Below are positions 43,815 through 56,000 of a stretch of 64,000 nt of DNA, one piece after another. The translations under genes and the position numbers were made by a program. Source of the DNA: Clytia hemisphaerica (taxonomy: Eukaryota; Cnidaria; Hydrozoa; Leptothecata; Clytiidae); NCBI GenBank assembly GCA_902728285.1, contig CACVBU010000545.1, forward strand, positions 310,001 to 374,000, given 5' to 3'. The notes below the pieces were generated by a model, which saw nothing but the letters and a program-made list of their open reading frames with translations, was not told the DNA's origin and made no database searches. Within the stretch, counting starts at the first letter, position 1. Each line of letters starts with the position of its first letter.

Positions 43815-45890
43815 AGAAGACCCTGGAAGAAGAATCTCTGCAACAGCACCAGACAGTTGTAAGGCATCATGATTACCACATCGTTTGCCTGCTCTCGCTA
43901 CAGACAGACGTACTTTGAAGGCATTTTAGAAAAATGTGGACTCCTAGGTAAAAAGGCGGAGTTTCATTTTATGTAAATATTGTATCATTTTTTAAAGAAT
44001 TTCGAAACTTGTAACAAGATATAACTTTTCAAATTAGGAAAGATGAATCTAGATTCCAAGAATGATTCTGCGCATAAGACTAAACTTCACATTTGTTTTA
44101 TGATCGGGCTCTTCGAGAAAATGTTCTTCAGCCAACAGTGGAGGATACATTGTCAAAGGGGTTGCAAGCAAATCGTCCAAATTTCTTTTGTATCTTTTGT
44201 CCAGGATCTAACCACTAAAAATATTGTATCGCCCCCTCAGTGTAATCATCGGTGATGATTTTATTTTTGTTTCCGGAATAGCCCATCTTTAATATTGTTA
44301 ATATCGTCTGTTAATAGGGATAGTTAGCGCAAAAAAATAGGTGTGCGGTGTTTTCAAATTTACCCCCGAACCCCCACTCCTAAATTAAAATTTAAGTAAA
44401 TTCTTTTTAGTGACCTTGTGTGAACGATAAGATCGTCTAAAATAATGCCTGATACAGCTAGTCTGAATCGCAGACCTCTACAAAACCGCAGGTATTATAT
44501 AAGGAGCACGAATCCGTTAGTGGATGTCAGCAGCCTATGATATCACCTGGCACGCTTTAGAACTTGCATACGGTCAATTTTTCAACCGAATTAAGTTTGT
44601 TAAAGGGATTTTTCCCAAAGAATAATGCGGCATGCTGGTATGCACTAAAGGGTGAAATTCTTAATTTAAAGTAATCACGGTTTTATTGTATTCTCGCGAT
44701 TTGAGGGATGGCAATTCCCCCACGATTTCTATGGTAACAAAATTGTTTTTTCCCTTTTTCTTAAAAACTGTCTATAAATCAGCTATTTATACTTCTTGAT
44801 AATAAACTTTATGCATTAAAATCCAAGCTGTTTGAATCATCATGTATTCTAAACCTTTTAAATGTAAGTCATCACAGTCGACTCACTGGGGTATCGATCT
44901 AACATTGTTAAATACCATTTTTATAATGTGATGAGAAAGCTTAAAGTTATTAAAGGTATTCTATTGTGTTTGATACTATAAGCTTTTATAGTTTGATAAG
45001 AATGCTGGATGTTAATAAGAAATGTTTATAAGAAAAAAGATTAAATGCACCCCTGAGTGACATGACTAAACTTTGCCGTGTCAACCCAATTACTCGAGTT
45101 TTGAAATGTCAGAAGTTTGAGAATTTCGATTAATGATGGTATCTTTTATTCGAGTTCGTTGTTATCATTTAAGTCGTATTATCAGAATGGGGTTTATAGA
45201 TTTATGGAAAAAAATATTTTATACTCGGTCTGTGGTATTAACGGTTTAAAAATAGCTATTTGATTGATTTGCTAATGGTTATCGAGTGAGTGAGATTGTG
45301 GTCAGTTTATTTTATACCTACCCAATTGATATATTTAAACACATTCGCTGCCGAGTTCGAATTGAGCTGGGTCAAAATACTGGGGTGGCATTTCAAATTG
45401 CCATTTCTTTTGAAACAGAAGCCTGTTATTGTGTTTTTGGAATCTACGTAAAATTCTACGTCGATTTGTATGTAGAATTGGCAGGCATTTGAAATAAAAC
45501 TTGAGGAGCCTCTGGAAGTCAGATTTTTCATTAAATTCCAAAGGGCCCATCTAATGATTTCAAAAAAGGGGCCTACATGAACTTAAAAACGTTTCTATAT
45601 TGCTTTTCTGAAGTATGGTGGGAATTGTTCAGCTCTGCTAGTAAGATTTTGCACATAGCTGCTTATTTTTAGAATTTATGAAAGTAAGCTTCTTAGAATT
45701 AGAGAACTTGTTAAAGGGTGACCGCAACTGCAGTAATCTGATGATTCTTTTACAATCAATGAAATTCCTGGCGCTCTTAGGAAGTGTACTATTATGCAAA
45801 TTCATTGATCAGAAGCCAAAGCTACACGACTTCTTGTAAAACAAGTATACCTTTCTTTTGATGACTCCAGGCTAGTTAGTGTTACTTCAT
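43814..45890. other. Intergenic, no gene seen
   Basis: A ~28-bp dispersed motif (tgaatcgcagacctctacaa at about 44463) recurs at about 46398 and, worn, at 56127. No exons or RNA genes are supported. Confidence 0.4.
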
Positions 45891-46055
45891 TGAGTTTTAA
45901 GCGGGCGCCGAAGGGCCTAGAGAGGAAATTTACTATCTTAAATTGAATCTTTCTTTGTTATTAAGCGGCATTTTTTCGAGTTTTGGCGATGGATTTTACT
46001 TTCAATCTGTGAAAGCCGCGAGGTTCACGCGTTTTGTGTGGGAAATAAGTGGCTT
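45890..46055. mobile_element. Truncated copy of the 'agcccgaa-ggctaga' MITE family
   Basis: Left cattgagttttaagcgggcg ... cgaagggcctagag resembles the left end of 50168-50465. The block gggaaataagtggcttcat is shared with that element at about 50388. The right terminus is lost. Confidence 0.55.
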
Positions 46056-46745
46056 CATTGAAATCAATGGGTTACAAATAAGCTTATTTATGAGTGATTC
46101 GAATTTCGGCCACCACTCAATTAAAGAAGTCTGAACTTAGTTATATAATAAGAGTCAATGTTTTTGAATAGTTTTGCTCAGAGTTTAAGATCATCGTGAA
46201 GTGACAAAGATTTCAGAGTGTTTCAATGATCGTTGCAGGAATTTCACTTTTTTAATGAACGAGAATCCAATATTGTGAGTTTTTGTATGGGTAACGACTT
46301 TTAGGAATACATACTTTGACATCGTTTAAATTGATCGTTACTTTTGGTTTAGTCTTCTAAATTGTTGGTTTTGCTTATGAACCCATGGATTTAGTATGAA
46401 TCGCAGACCTCTACAAAACCCCAGGTAGTATAAGTACAACTATAAGGAGCATGTATTTCACCTAAAATCGCGTTGGCTCAAAGTATATTAACAGTTTCAT
46501 TACTTACAAAAAGAAACAGCAAAACACGCCCTCCTCACGGGATCTCGCACGGGAGGATACCGCACCGGAACCAGTTTCACGTACAAGCTCTTTTTAACGG
46601 AATTTTAATTGATTAGAATTTGAACAGCATGAACCAACATTAAGATTGACAACTATAAGGATAACTATAAGATTGACATGTGAGTTGTCAGATTTGACTT
46701 TAGAAGGCCGGCCTTGTAATAGTTGAAATCAGTGGTATTCTGTAC

Positions 46746-46983
46746 ATAGATTTATAAAGCCCGAAAAGCTAGATGGCGTACTTTTGCTGAAAAGTGTGCC
46801 GAGGTTAGGTAGGAAATCCTACCTAAGTCACGTGACATTACAATAAAATTTCAGCACTTGACCAATCAGAAGCTTTGCGTGTTTTTGAAAACAATAGCAG
46901 CAATATTTTTTCCGATATTCACTTTTTTTTTGCCTGCGATGGCAAAGCACGACATCTAGCCCTTCGGGCTTTATAAATCTATG
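46746..46983. mobile_element. MITE, catagatttataaagcccg ends
   Basis: Left catagatttataaagcccga ... gctagatg and right catctagc ... tcgggctttataaatctatg are inverted copies with one mismatch over about 31 bp. The inner cccgaa-x-ggctaga block is shared with 50168-50465. Confidence 0.85.
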
Positions 46984-47524
46984 AGAATAATACGATGGAA
47001 ATGTTGTTTTAAGGTAAATCATTGTCTTTATAAAAAACCCTGGTCTGAAAGCTTATTGTTTTAACTTTTTGTTAGCTTTTTCCTTTGTCGATTTGGTCAG
47101 TTTTTGATCACATTACCAAGTATTCCTCTTGTGATTGGTTTAAGATTTAATCACATGATCAAGTGAGCAAAACAAATTAATCATGTATTCGCTTTAAAGG
47201 AAAGAATTCGCTTGGCACTTCTTTAATCTTTTTCATCCAGAGTTGGGATAAATACTAAAAGAGGTTTGGCTAAAGCAAAACGGTCGCGCCAAAATCAAAC
47301 GTTAATAATAAGCTTGAAGTAAAAACCAGTCGCTTTCGTTTTAAAACCAAAGGCAACGCAGTTTTGATTGTCTTGGCTGAGCAACCTTGTCAGATCGTGA
47401 CATTCGACATGTCCCTTTGGAGAAATTGGCGGCGTGTGCAGAAGGGGGGATTATCTGGTATAGTATCTTTAGTATTAGTATCTTGAATTATTGTAGAGCG
47501 TACATTTGTGTTCTGTAGTCTCGT

Positions 47525-47745
47525 ACATTTTTTTATACCAAAAAGCTTTGAGACCTTTGAGACTTTTTGAGTTTTAAGCCTTAAAATGTTCTTATTTTCA
47601 CCGTTTTATTAGTACTTTGTGTTTCCCTAAGAAATTGGTGTTTTAAAGTCTACAAAGCGTTAAAAGCTTGTTCTTGATATTTCGGCCATCGATGCCTTAT
47701 GTTCTTGTATAGTTTGTTCTTATAACAAAAACTATGTACACAAAT
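47525..47745. repeat. Dispersed 'gttcttataa' repeat, copy
   Basis: ttttttataccaaaaagctt ... aaaatgttcttatttt ... gccttatgttcttgtatag ... tttgttcttataa. Collinear with 48152-48385 and 52073-52275. Confidence 0.75.
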
Positions 47746-48151
47746 GGTCAACGCCTTTTTTGTTTCATAGAGTTTTAAAGAAAGTTTTGGATAAATACCA
47801 AAGTTGTTACTTCAGTTTAGACCCCCAAACAATATATATGTTGTACTCCAAAGTGCATTCACAGCTGGACAGTTAAACGTAAACTTCAGGAGCTCTTCGC
47901 GTATTTTCTATAAAGATCCGTTTTATGTAATAATAGTGATCACTGTGATTGAGTAATTCGTTTCTATTCATGCTATTCTGATTTTAAATTTTGTAAAACC
48001 GTTAAAAATCTAATTTTAGAAATTTATCAAATTTTATTGAATGTTTTATCGATTATTTGCAGTGCAGCGCTCTATGCCGATTCAAAGACTTACATTCCTC
48101 TACGGGAGGTCAAAAACTTAAAATTTATCTTCAGGCATTTATTTAACGTAC

Positions 48152-48385
48152 ACTTTTTTCTATAAGAACATCCAAAGATTTTAAAGCCTTCGGATGTTCT
48201 TAACTTTTTATAAAAATGTTCTTAATATGTTCTTATTTCGACCATTTTGTGAATACTTTTGACCATTCTCCGAAGAAATAATGTTTTTGATTCCACAAAG
48301 CCCTAAAATGTTCTTAACTTGTTCTTAACATTTTGCCCAGCGAAGCCTTATGTTCTTATATAGTTTGTTCTTATAAAAAAACGTG
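48152..48385. repeat. Dispersed 'gttcttataa' repeat, best copy with inverted ends
   Basis: Left ttttttctataagaacatcc and right gtttgttcttataaaaaaac are inverted, giving a MITE-like layout of about 230 bp. Internal aaatgttcttaa units recur. Confidence 0.78.
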
Positions 48386-48464
48386 TAAAACTTCCTGTGG
48401 GTATACTATATATACAATTTACGTGTTCCAGTTACGCTGTTGGTGGTTTTAAGGGAATTAGTTA

Positions 48465-48540
48465 CCGAGACCACAGTATCCTTAGTCTACGTCATATCTT
48501 CATTCGTTTTGAGCGTAAAACGTAAGGTCTGGAGCTGTAT
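48465..48540. repeat. Dispersed repeat shared with 58925-59025
   Basis: Shared blocks: ctacgtcatatctt, gagcgtaaaac, gtaagg and ctggagctgt in the same order at both sites. Ends undefined. Confidence 0.5.
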
Positions 48541-49208
48541 ATTATGAAGACTACAGGAACCTCTGAAAGGCAAACTTTGGATGAAATTCTAAGATATGAA
48601 TTTTTCGATTTCTGAAAAAAAAACGGATGGTAGTGGCTAAAATATCAAATTTGTGTACATTTGAAAGTATGATTTTCAGTTAGTTTACTGTACTGATTTT
48701 CTCGGTTTGATGATTTTGAGAAGCTTTGACAAGAGTGAATTCAAACCTACTCCGCTTACAGTTACCAAAAGACGCCGTAAATATTGTTCCACAAATTGAA
48801 AACATTTTCACTCCAAGACATCGCAGCCATTAAAAAAATCTATGATGGAGTGGAGTGAAGATGACTGAAACAATCTCTTTGGTAATTCGATAGAACTGTC
48901 TTATATGCTAGGACCTATACACCAACCAAACCTTAGTCGTGTGGTCGGCTTTTTAGGGGACTGGTAATGAATCCAGCTGGCACACAATGTTGTTTCAGCG
49001 TTCATCTAACGTTATATGGACGTTATGAACATTAGGTAAACGATGAAACAACGTTGTGTGTCAGCTGGGAACGTTTTTTCTCGGCACTGGCGGATTTAAG
49101 ACAATAGAGCAAGTACGTCGGAAACATGTGAATGAGTGTAACAAAAGACAATGAAATTACAATTACAAATTTCTTCCTCTGATAAGTTCGACTTAGTCTT
49201 AAACCGCC

Positions 49209-49299
49209 TATGGACAAAATATATTGACCACAATTCACTGCGACAAATTTGTCTGTACCAGAATGAAAATGACGTCATCGTGACGTCATCATTCTTACC
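49209..49299 (-). repeat. Second copy of the repeat at 34187-34273
   Basis: Inverted relative to the copy in the thrombospondin gene. Read on the minus strand it starts GGTAAGAATGATGACGTCAC and ends at tattttgtcca; the flanks on both sides are unrelated to those of the other copy. Confidence 0.85.
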
Positions 49300-50110
49300 A
49301 CACAACACAACATTTAGAGGCTACAACTAAATCAAACCAAGCAGGTGTATTCTATTAAGATTAGAATTTCTTCTTGAATTTGAAGATGATATTTTTGTTC
49401 GTTTGTTATTGTTTATTTACTTTCCATGACAATTATAAATAAAGGAAATTTGGATTGAAAGCCCCTGGCTGGAAAACATCCTTCTCGGGTGCTCAAGAGA
49501 AATTTTTTGACAATGGTAGCCAGTACCTTAACAGTCACTTTAAAGTTTCTGTTTTTAGGCGTATATGAAACAGTCTGCTACTGGCTATATCACAATTATG
49601 TAGACACAACGGAGGTGTGTCTGTTATTTAGATGTATGTCTTTATAAGGGCATTAGCGGATCTCCTTCCATCAGACATTTTCAGTATCCGACTCGATTTT
49701 TGTCGGCACATCTTTTATTTTTAATGAGGTCTATTATACCTAAAGCGTCAGATCCGATAATGCTTAGACATTCAAATTTTTTTGATTTATAATTACTGGT
49801 TGACAAGAAGAAAAGATACATAATACATAATACACATTACACGCTAGTTGACGCGTGTCTGACGTGCATCGGTGTTTAATTATTGTTAATAAGATAATGG
49901 AGTCAAGTAATTAAATCAGAAATTTCTACTTTTTAGTTGATGATACTTTTTATTATATTTGTTACAGTTTTCATTTTATGGTAAAAGTTTGTTATGGTAT
50001 TGAGTGGATAAGTGAGTTGTTTTTGTAGTAAAAAGTCAGAGTTTTTGTTTTTAATTTGCAAGATTTAAGCATTATTTAAACTTTTCTTACTTTGAATTTA
50101 CCGTACAATC

Positions 50111-50676
50111 GTGACCGTTTTCTCGACTCTATTCTTGAGAGATAAATGGGGCTAATGTGATTCTAATCATTGAGTTTCAAGCCCGAAAGGCTAGAGGCGA
50201 GACTCCTGGATGGGAAATGAAACCACTTATTTCCCATCCAGAACGCCCACGAGTTTTTACACAAACGCCGGATTGAAACTAAAATCTGTTGCTAGATTTT
50301 TAAAAATTTAGTTCTCCAAAACAAAAGGGACCGCTAGATAAAATCCGTCCTCATGATTACGGCGCGTTCTTTAAGTGTTTTGGATGGGAAATAAGTGGCT
50401 TCAATTTCTCTTGCCTGTGAAAAGTTAAAGATTCGCCTCTAGCCCTTCGGGCTTGAAACTCAATGATTCTAATGTCTTCTAAAGTGACCGTTTTCTCAAC
50501 CCAATTCTTTAGAAATAAACGGGGCTAATGTAATTATAATGTCTTCTAACGTGACCGTTTTCTCAACTCGATTCTCGAGAGATAAACGGGGCTAATGTAA
50601 TTCTAATGTCTTCTAACGTGACCCGTTTTCTCAACTCCATTCTTGAGAGAGATAAACGGGCTAATGTCTTCTAACG
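50111..50676 (+). repeat. Tandem repeat, 67-bp unit, four copies, one split by a MITE
   Basis: gtgaccgttttctc recurs at 50111, 50484, 50551 and 50618 (67-bp spacing except the first). The first interval, 373 bp, equals 67 plus the 298-bp MITE plus its 8-bp target duplication. Confidence 0.92.
50168..50465. mobile_element. 298-bp hAT-like MITE inserted in a tandem repeat, 8-bp target duplication
   Basis: CATTGAGTTTCAAGCCCGAA ... TTCGGGCTTGAAACTCAATG, flanked on both sides by ATTCTAAT (50160-50167 and 50466-50473). The uninterrupted repeat copies read taattctaatgtcttc, the empty site. Confidence 0.93.
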
Positions 50677-50729
50677 ATATAACGAATTGTTACCATCACC
50701 CTGATAAAAGAATATGGGGAGTGTGCTAG

Positions 50730-50925
50730 CCATTGCATGTGGTGTGGTGACAATACTCATAGGTAGAGGACCTGCGAAGATGTATGTCCTCCCGTGTAGT
50801 TCGAGTATCGTCGCCTTTACGCCAATAACTCTGTCGTGTCGCGAGCGCAGGGTTGGCAGTGCCTGGTAAGCGTGATGATTTCCCTATCCTAGGGTAGGTA
50901 TCTATCCAGGGATAGGGTCCATTGC
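50730..50925 (+). repeat. Dispersed repeat, copy of 7600-7810
   Basis: Shares gtggtgtggtgaca, cctcccgtgtagttcgagta, and a terminal gggatagggtccatt-type block. Confidence 0.5.
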
Positions 50926-52072
50926 GGATGATTCGGAGGGTTCACTTCTCTCTCTTCTCTCCAACGTGTTGTATGGAATATCGACTGTTCAATATTTTTA
51001 TGTTACAACCCTGTCTCATCACGCAGGGATAAGACTTTTGAAGATTTCTTTCCCATTCAATTCACAAATTTCTCCTAGATTCACAAATTTATGATTTTTT
51101 TACAAATGGAAAATTTTGTGCTCTAAAAACTTTTTTTATCATTTTGACAATATAGTGGGTCTGCTTTTAACTGAGGGATGTTTCAGTAAGATTTTATTCT
51201 TTAAAGTTTCAATAGCACTATAGTCGAATCACCTTGCATGAGTAATAAGTTTTTTGTGTGTTGATTATAGCTATAGCAATTTATTAGCTTTAATATGATA
51301 CGCAACCCAGGGATTAAAGCTTGGCTTTTAATAAACACATATAAAATCATTAATTGAATGAAAATTGATTGAAAAGAGATTGAAAAAAATCATTTTGAGA
51401 AAAGTCTGAACTGTTGAGTTTTAAATCAACCCTAGTTCAGACATAAAATCTATGGTGGAAGTCTAGTTGGGTTGACATGTTGATGCATTTTGATGGTAAC
51501 TGTTATGCAAGTTTTGGCTTATTATTGCTATGAGATTTATCACAAAGCGATTTAATTGCTAAATAATATTGAACAATTTTGATAATAGGTATTATTCACG
51601 ATTTCACGGAAAATTCGACATTGCTTTTTAATTTGACATTTCTCTAGAAATCCTTGCTAGCTTCATTATCACAGGTATAGACTGTTTGAGATAAGGATTT
51701 TACTCACATACAGAACCACCAACTATCTTGGAGGCCTTTTTTAGTCGTCAATTTGATCCATAAAACTTTTACTTTTGTTTAGTTGCAGATTCAAAAAGAC
51801 TCCAAAAGCCTTACATATGACATATGACGTGGCTACAGTAATGCTATAAGTTTTGTTAAATGATGCCAAAAAATTCGAATCTAATCATTTTCTCATTAAT
51901 TTTTAAGTCAGACATTTTAATAGTTCCACCAGAACCGTTTCTTGAGAGATTACGCCTTTAATAGGAGATATATTTAGAATTTAATTCTAGGCGGACACAG
52001 TTAGGTTTTTTTATTCGACAGTGTGCTTAGTTACCTTAATACGGAAACACTTTGGGAAAGATGCTTTATATA
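50926..52072. other. Intergenic, nothing recognised
   Basis: AT-rich; no supported exon, RNA gene or transposon end. Confidence 0.4.
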
Positions 52073-52275
52073 ACACGTTTTTTATAAGAACATCCAAAAT
52101 TTTTGAAGCCTTAGGATGCTCTTAACTTTTTGAGTTTTCAGCCTAAAAATGTTCTTAACATGTTCTTATTTTGTGAGTATTTTTGTCTATTTTCCTGAGA
52201 AATAGGGTGTCCGCAGAGCCTCAAAGTGTTCTTAACTAATTCTTACGGACAAAGTTTGTTCTTATAAAAAACATT
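52073..52275. repeat. Dispersed 'gttcttataa' repeat, copy
   Basis: Left acacgttttttataagaaca, right tttgttcttataaaaaaca; inverted ends and the same internal order as 48152-48385. Confidence 0.78.
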
Positions 52276-53030
52276 TATTTGAGTCATAAATGAAGATTTC
52301 TGCGATTAAGTTAGAACTAATTATGAGGCATCGACTATAAAATATTTTATACGGCTTTTGCCCTGCTTTTTTCAGGCACGACGCGCTGGGTACTGCAGGT
52401 AGGGCGGCCGCCGTGCCCGTTTTTCACAAAAAATCCCGAAATTTTCCTCTTCGTCGGTAAAATCACCTAAACTTAATTTATTCACCTACCAGATTTAAAA
52501 CGCTTCCGTCGTGCCTCTTTTTGCATTTAAATCAGACATTCGGCAGATTTTAAGAGGGTTCAACAGTGCAAGTTTATTGAAAAAAAATTCATTAGATTTA
52601 GAACTACGTGTAAGTCCAAGAAAAGATCTGGGAAATAAAATTTGCTTTGACTTGATTGAATTGTGTGAATGGTCAATGAGTCGGGAATAATTTAATGAAT
52701 AAAGTATTGGAAGTTATGTTCACTGGATTGTGGGAATTTCAATAGATTTATTTACTGGTAACCAATGGTGTCATTCATTGCATTCACATAATGTTCCTAA
52801 TTTTGATTCTGTAAAATATTGAATTTTAAGTTGATATTTATAGTAATTTTTCATACTTTTTCTCAATGAATCAGCAGAAAAAAATTAATTATTGAAATAT
52901 TACAAAATTTTATCGAAATTTCTCTCAAATCCTGATGGCGAAGACCTGCTAATCTATTCGATTATAATTTTTAACAAGCATAGTAATTTATACAAAAAGA
53001 TTTTTAAAGACATTATAATTTAAGCTGAAC

Positions 53031-56000
53031 ATGGTATTAAACGCGAACATGTATATTAGTGTTATATTATTGGTGAATTTTGGACTGACTTCAAGTCTAG
53101 TTAACGTGCAAAATGACAAGTTTCATGGCTATATCAATGGAATATACCAGACATTTAAAGACGATACTGGTGCATCATGGGAGGTCCCAGTGACTAAAGA
53201 GAAATTAGAAATTTTACGAAATGACTTATACGAACATTCGAGTTTTACGACGTGCTCAAAAATGTATGAGAATAATAATGACAATAATATGACGTCATCG
53301 ATGAAATCAGCCTCGATGCAAGATCATGGAGTGACTTTTGAAGAAATTGCTGAGGTATAAACTCATTTTTCTGGTCCGTTCAAGGATAATTTTCGTCAAT
53401 GTCTAAGTTTCATATTGCTGACCTGTCTTTTGTATTGGATAATTTGACTTTGCACAAAATTTTCATAATTGATAGATTGTTAGATTTTAGTGATTCATTT
53501 TGGCTCTTTTGAATTCATCTCTTTGCATGAGATTTTGACATTGGAAAGGTTTTTAGGGGAAATTCAATCGGTATAAAAAGCATCCTTTAAATCGGGATAC
53601 CTTATTAAGGAAATATTCACTAAAATTTTACTCGTCTCAATTTCCAGAAAGCAGGTCTTCGCCACGTGCATCGTGAATTAGGCCCAGTCAAACCACATTG
53701 TCAATTTGATGAAGTTATCAAAGGTCCATACAACTATACAGCAAAATTTGAAGGACAAGGATGCACCATTGAGCAAATGACTGGTGGTATTGCTGCTGGT
53801 GATTTTGATAATGATGGTTTTGTTGATCTTTTCTTTACTGTTTACTTCAAACCAAGTATTCTTTATCGAAACAATGGTAAGTGTTTGCGTTTTGGTTTTA
53901 TAATCCTTTAAAGCATTCACATCCCTGTCTCACAGCCCAACAATTTTTAACGAGATCCCAGTTGGGATAGAAATTCTATTATTCGAAACTTAAAAATCCA
54001 TTGGGGTTGGTTTTAGTTTTAGAGCGCAATTTTTCATTGAATTCCGAATGGGGATGAAAACAAAGTCAATTTCCCAGTGGGGGCGAAATTGTACGATATT
54101 TTTTCTAACAGGGACGAAATTTTGGCTAAATTTACCAGTGGGTGGAGTCCCGGCAGGTCTGTGACACGGGGTTGTACATCCTTATTCCATTTTAATATCA
54201 ACTTAGAGGTTAAATCTACAAAAATCCCGCTTCATCATCGAACTTGTACGGGAGCGATGTACACTTGGATAAGGCCCAGGATTTGTATTAGAAACTTTTT
54301 AAGTGATTATTGTATGGAAAAAGACGTACAGAGAATGTTATAAATATTTACACTCGTTGAACCTTCTAATTTTCAGGTGATGGCACTTTTACTGACGTCA
54401 CCAGGGCTGTAAGTCTCGGTCCCAGTCTCTATGGTAACGGAGCTGGTTGGTTTGATGTGGATTCAGACGGTGACCTTGATCTCTTCGTCACCACAGTTGG
54501 GGATTCAAGACATTACCTTTATATCAATCACGGTGGAAGATTTACCGAGGAAGCTGTTGAACGTGGGCTTTCATTGAAATTTCCAACACAACGTAAATTA
54601 GCAGGCTTCACACCAGTTTTTGGTGATTTTGACCAAGATGGTTTCTTAGATGTCTTTACTACTGAATGGATCATGCATTCACAAGCAGGAAGCAAGGTAA
54701 ATAGTCTGGATCTATTGTTAATTCTTCCTTGGATACTTCAAGAGTACATTGCTAATGTATATTCACCATAAATGCACACTTATTTTGGGATTCTTGTGGA
54801 AACCATGCAAGTGTAAAAAGTAGTTCCTCCGAGATTGGTTTCCACTTGTTACAAATAATAGTTCCTACATACTTTGGTAATTATATCCTATTTTTCAATA
54901 ACTTCGGGGAGGAGAGTTGATCCAGACGCGAATTTCACTTAGCCCGTCCTTTAATTAATTTGCACGTGACCCTAATGATGGATTTTCGAAAATGGACAAA
55001 AAATCCCAATACTTTCAAATGGGAAATCTGCATCTCCTTGAAAACTCTACCGGAGATTTCCTCTATGATTGATTCGGATAACTTTCCGTAATCTGTCAAA
55101 AATCATAAGCACCACGTTTCGTAATAAATTACGTTTTCATGTATTGATGTCAGAAGGAGAAAGTGCATCATTCTTCTATATTTGTAAAGAATTATGACAT
55201 TTCCTTTCACCAGGATGTAAACAGACTGTTGCACAATTAACAAAGAATTAGATCGCTAATTAGGATAATCACATGCACTATACCGCCATTTGTTGTTTTG
55301 AAAATCATAAGGGATATATTTCGCCTACTCGCGACATAGGAAATTCAACTTATTAGCATTGGAGAAAAGCAATTCTTGCCACGCAGCTCTAGATTTCAGA
55401 TTACACCATCATTTACGATTTCCTTTTCTTTCCTTTTTGTCTGTCTGTTCAGTATGAAGAAATAAGAAAGGGAAAATAAAATTGATTTTAAATCTTCGAC
55501 TTTTAACAACCCCTGCCAACTTTTAATTTTAATCAAAAGCAAAGAGACTCCTGGTCCAGCCATTTTTGTCAACTCCCAAAACCCTCCAGACTCCCTTACC
55601 AGTTTTTTGGTGAAGAAAAAAAGGATAATTACTGTTCTTCATCGGACTTTGTAATTTTGCTTATTTTAGATACTCTACTGGAGAATTCTAAGATAGAAAG
55701 TCGGCTGTCTTCTAATTAAAGGCCTTGGTTTTATCACCTATTGAAATCGTAATTGACCTGTAGGACATAGTTAACCAAAAACCAATCATTTGTTTTTAGC
55801 AATCTGCAACCAGGCTTTTCCGTAACCTTGGCAACGAGAAACCAGGCTATTTTGAAGATGTGACAGATAAAGCAGGTGTGAACATGGATAATGCATGGTC
55901 GGACTTAAGAAACTATCATAACAGTGGAACTCATGTTTTCGGTGGCACTTTTACCGTAAGTTGATTCTTTGCACTATTTGCACAAGGTGCTATGCAAACA

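Noticed and set aside
44646..44680. ggtgaaattctt, a match to a conserved 18S rRNA segment
   Set aside because: Only about 12 bp match; the flanks do not resemble rRNA. Chance.
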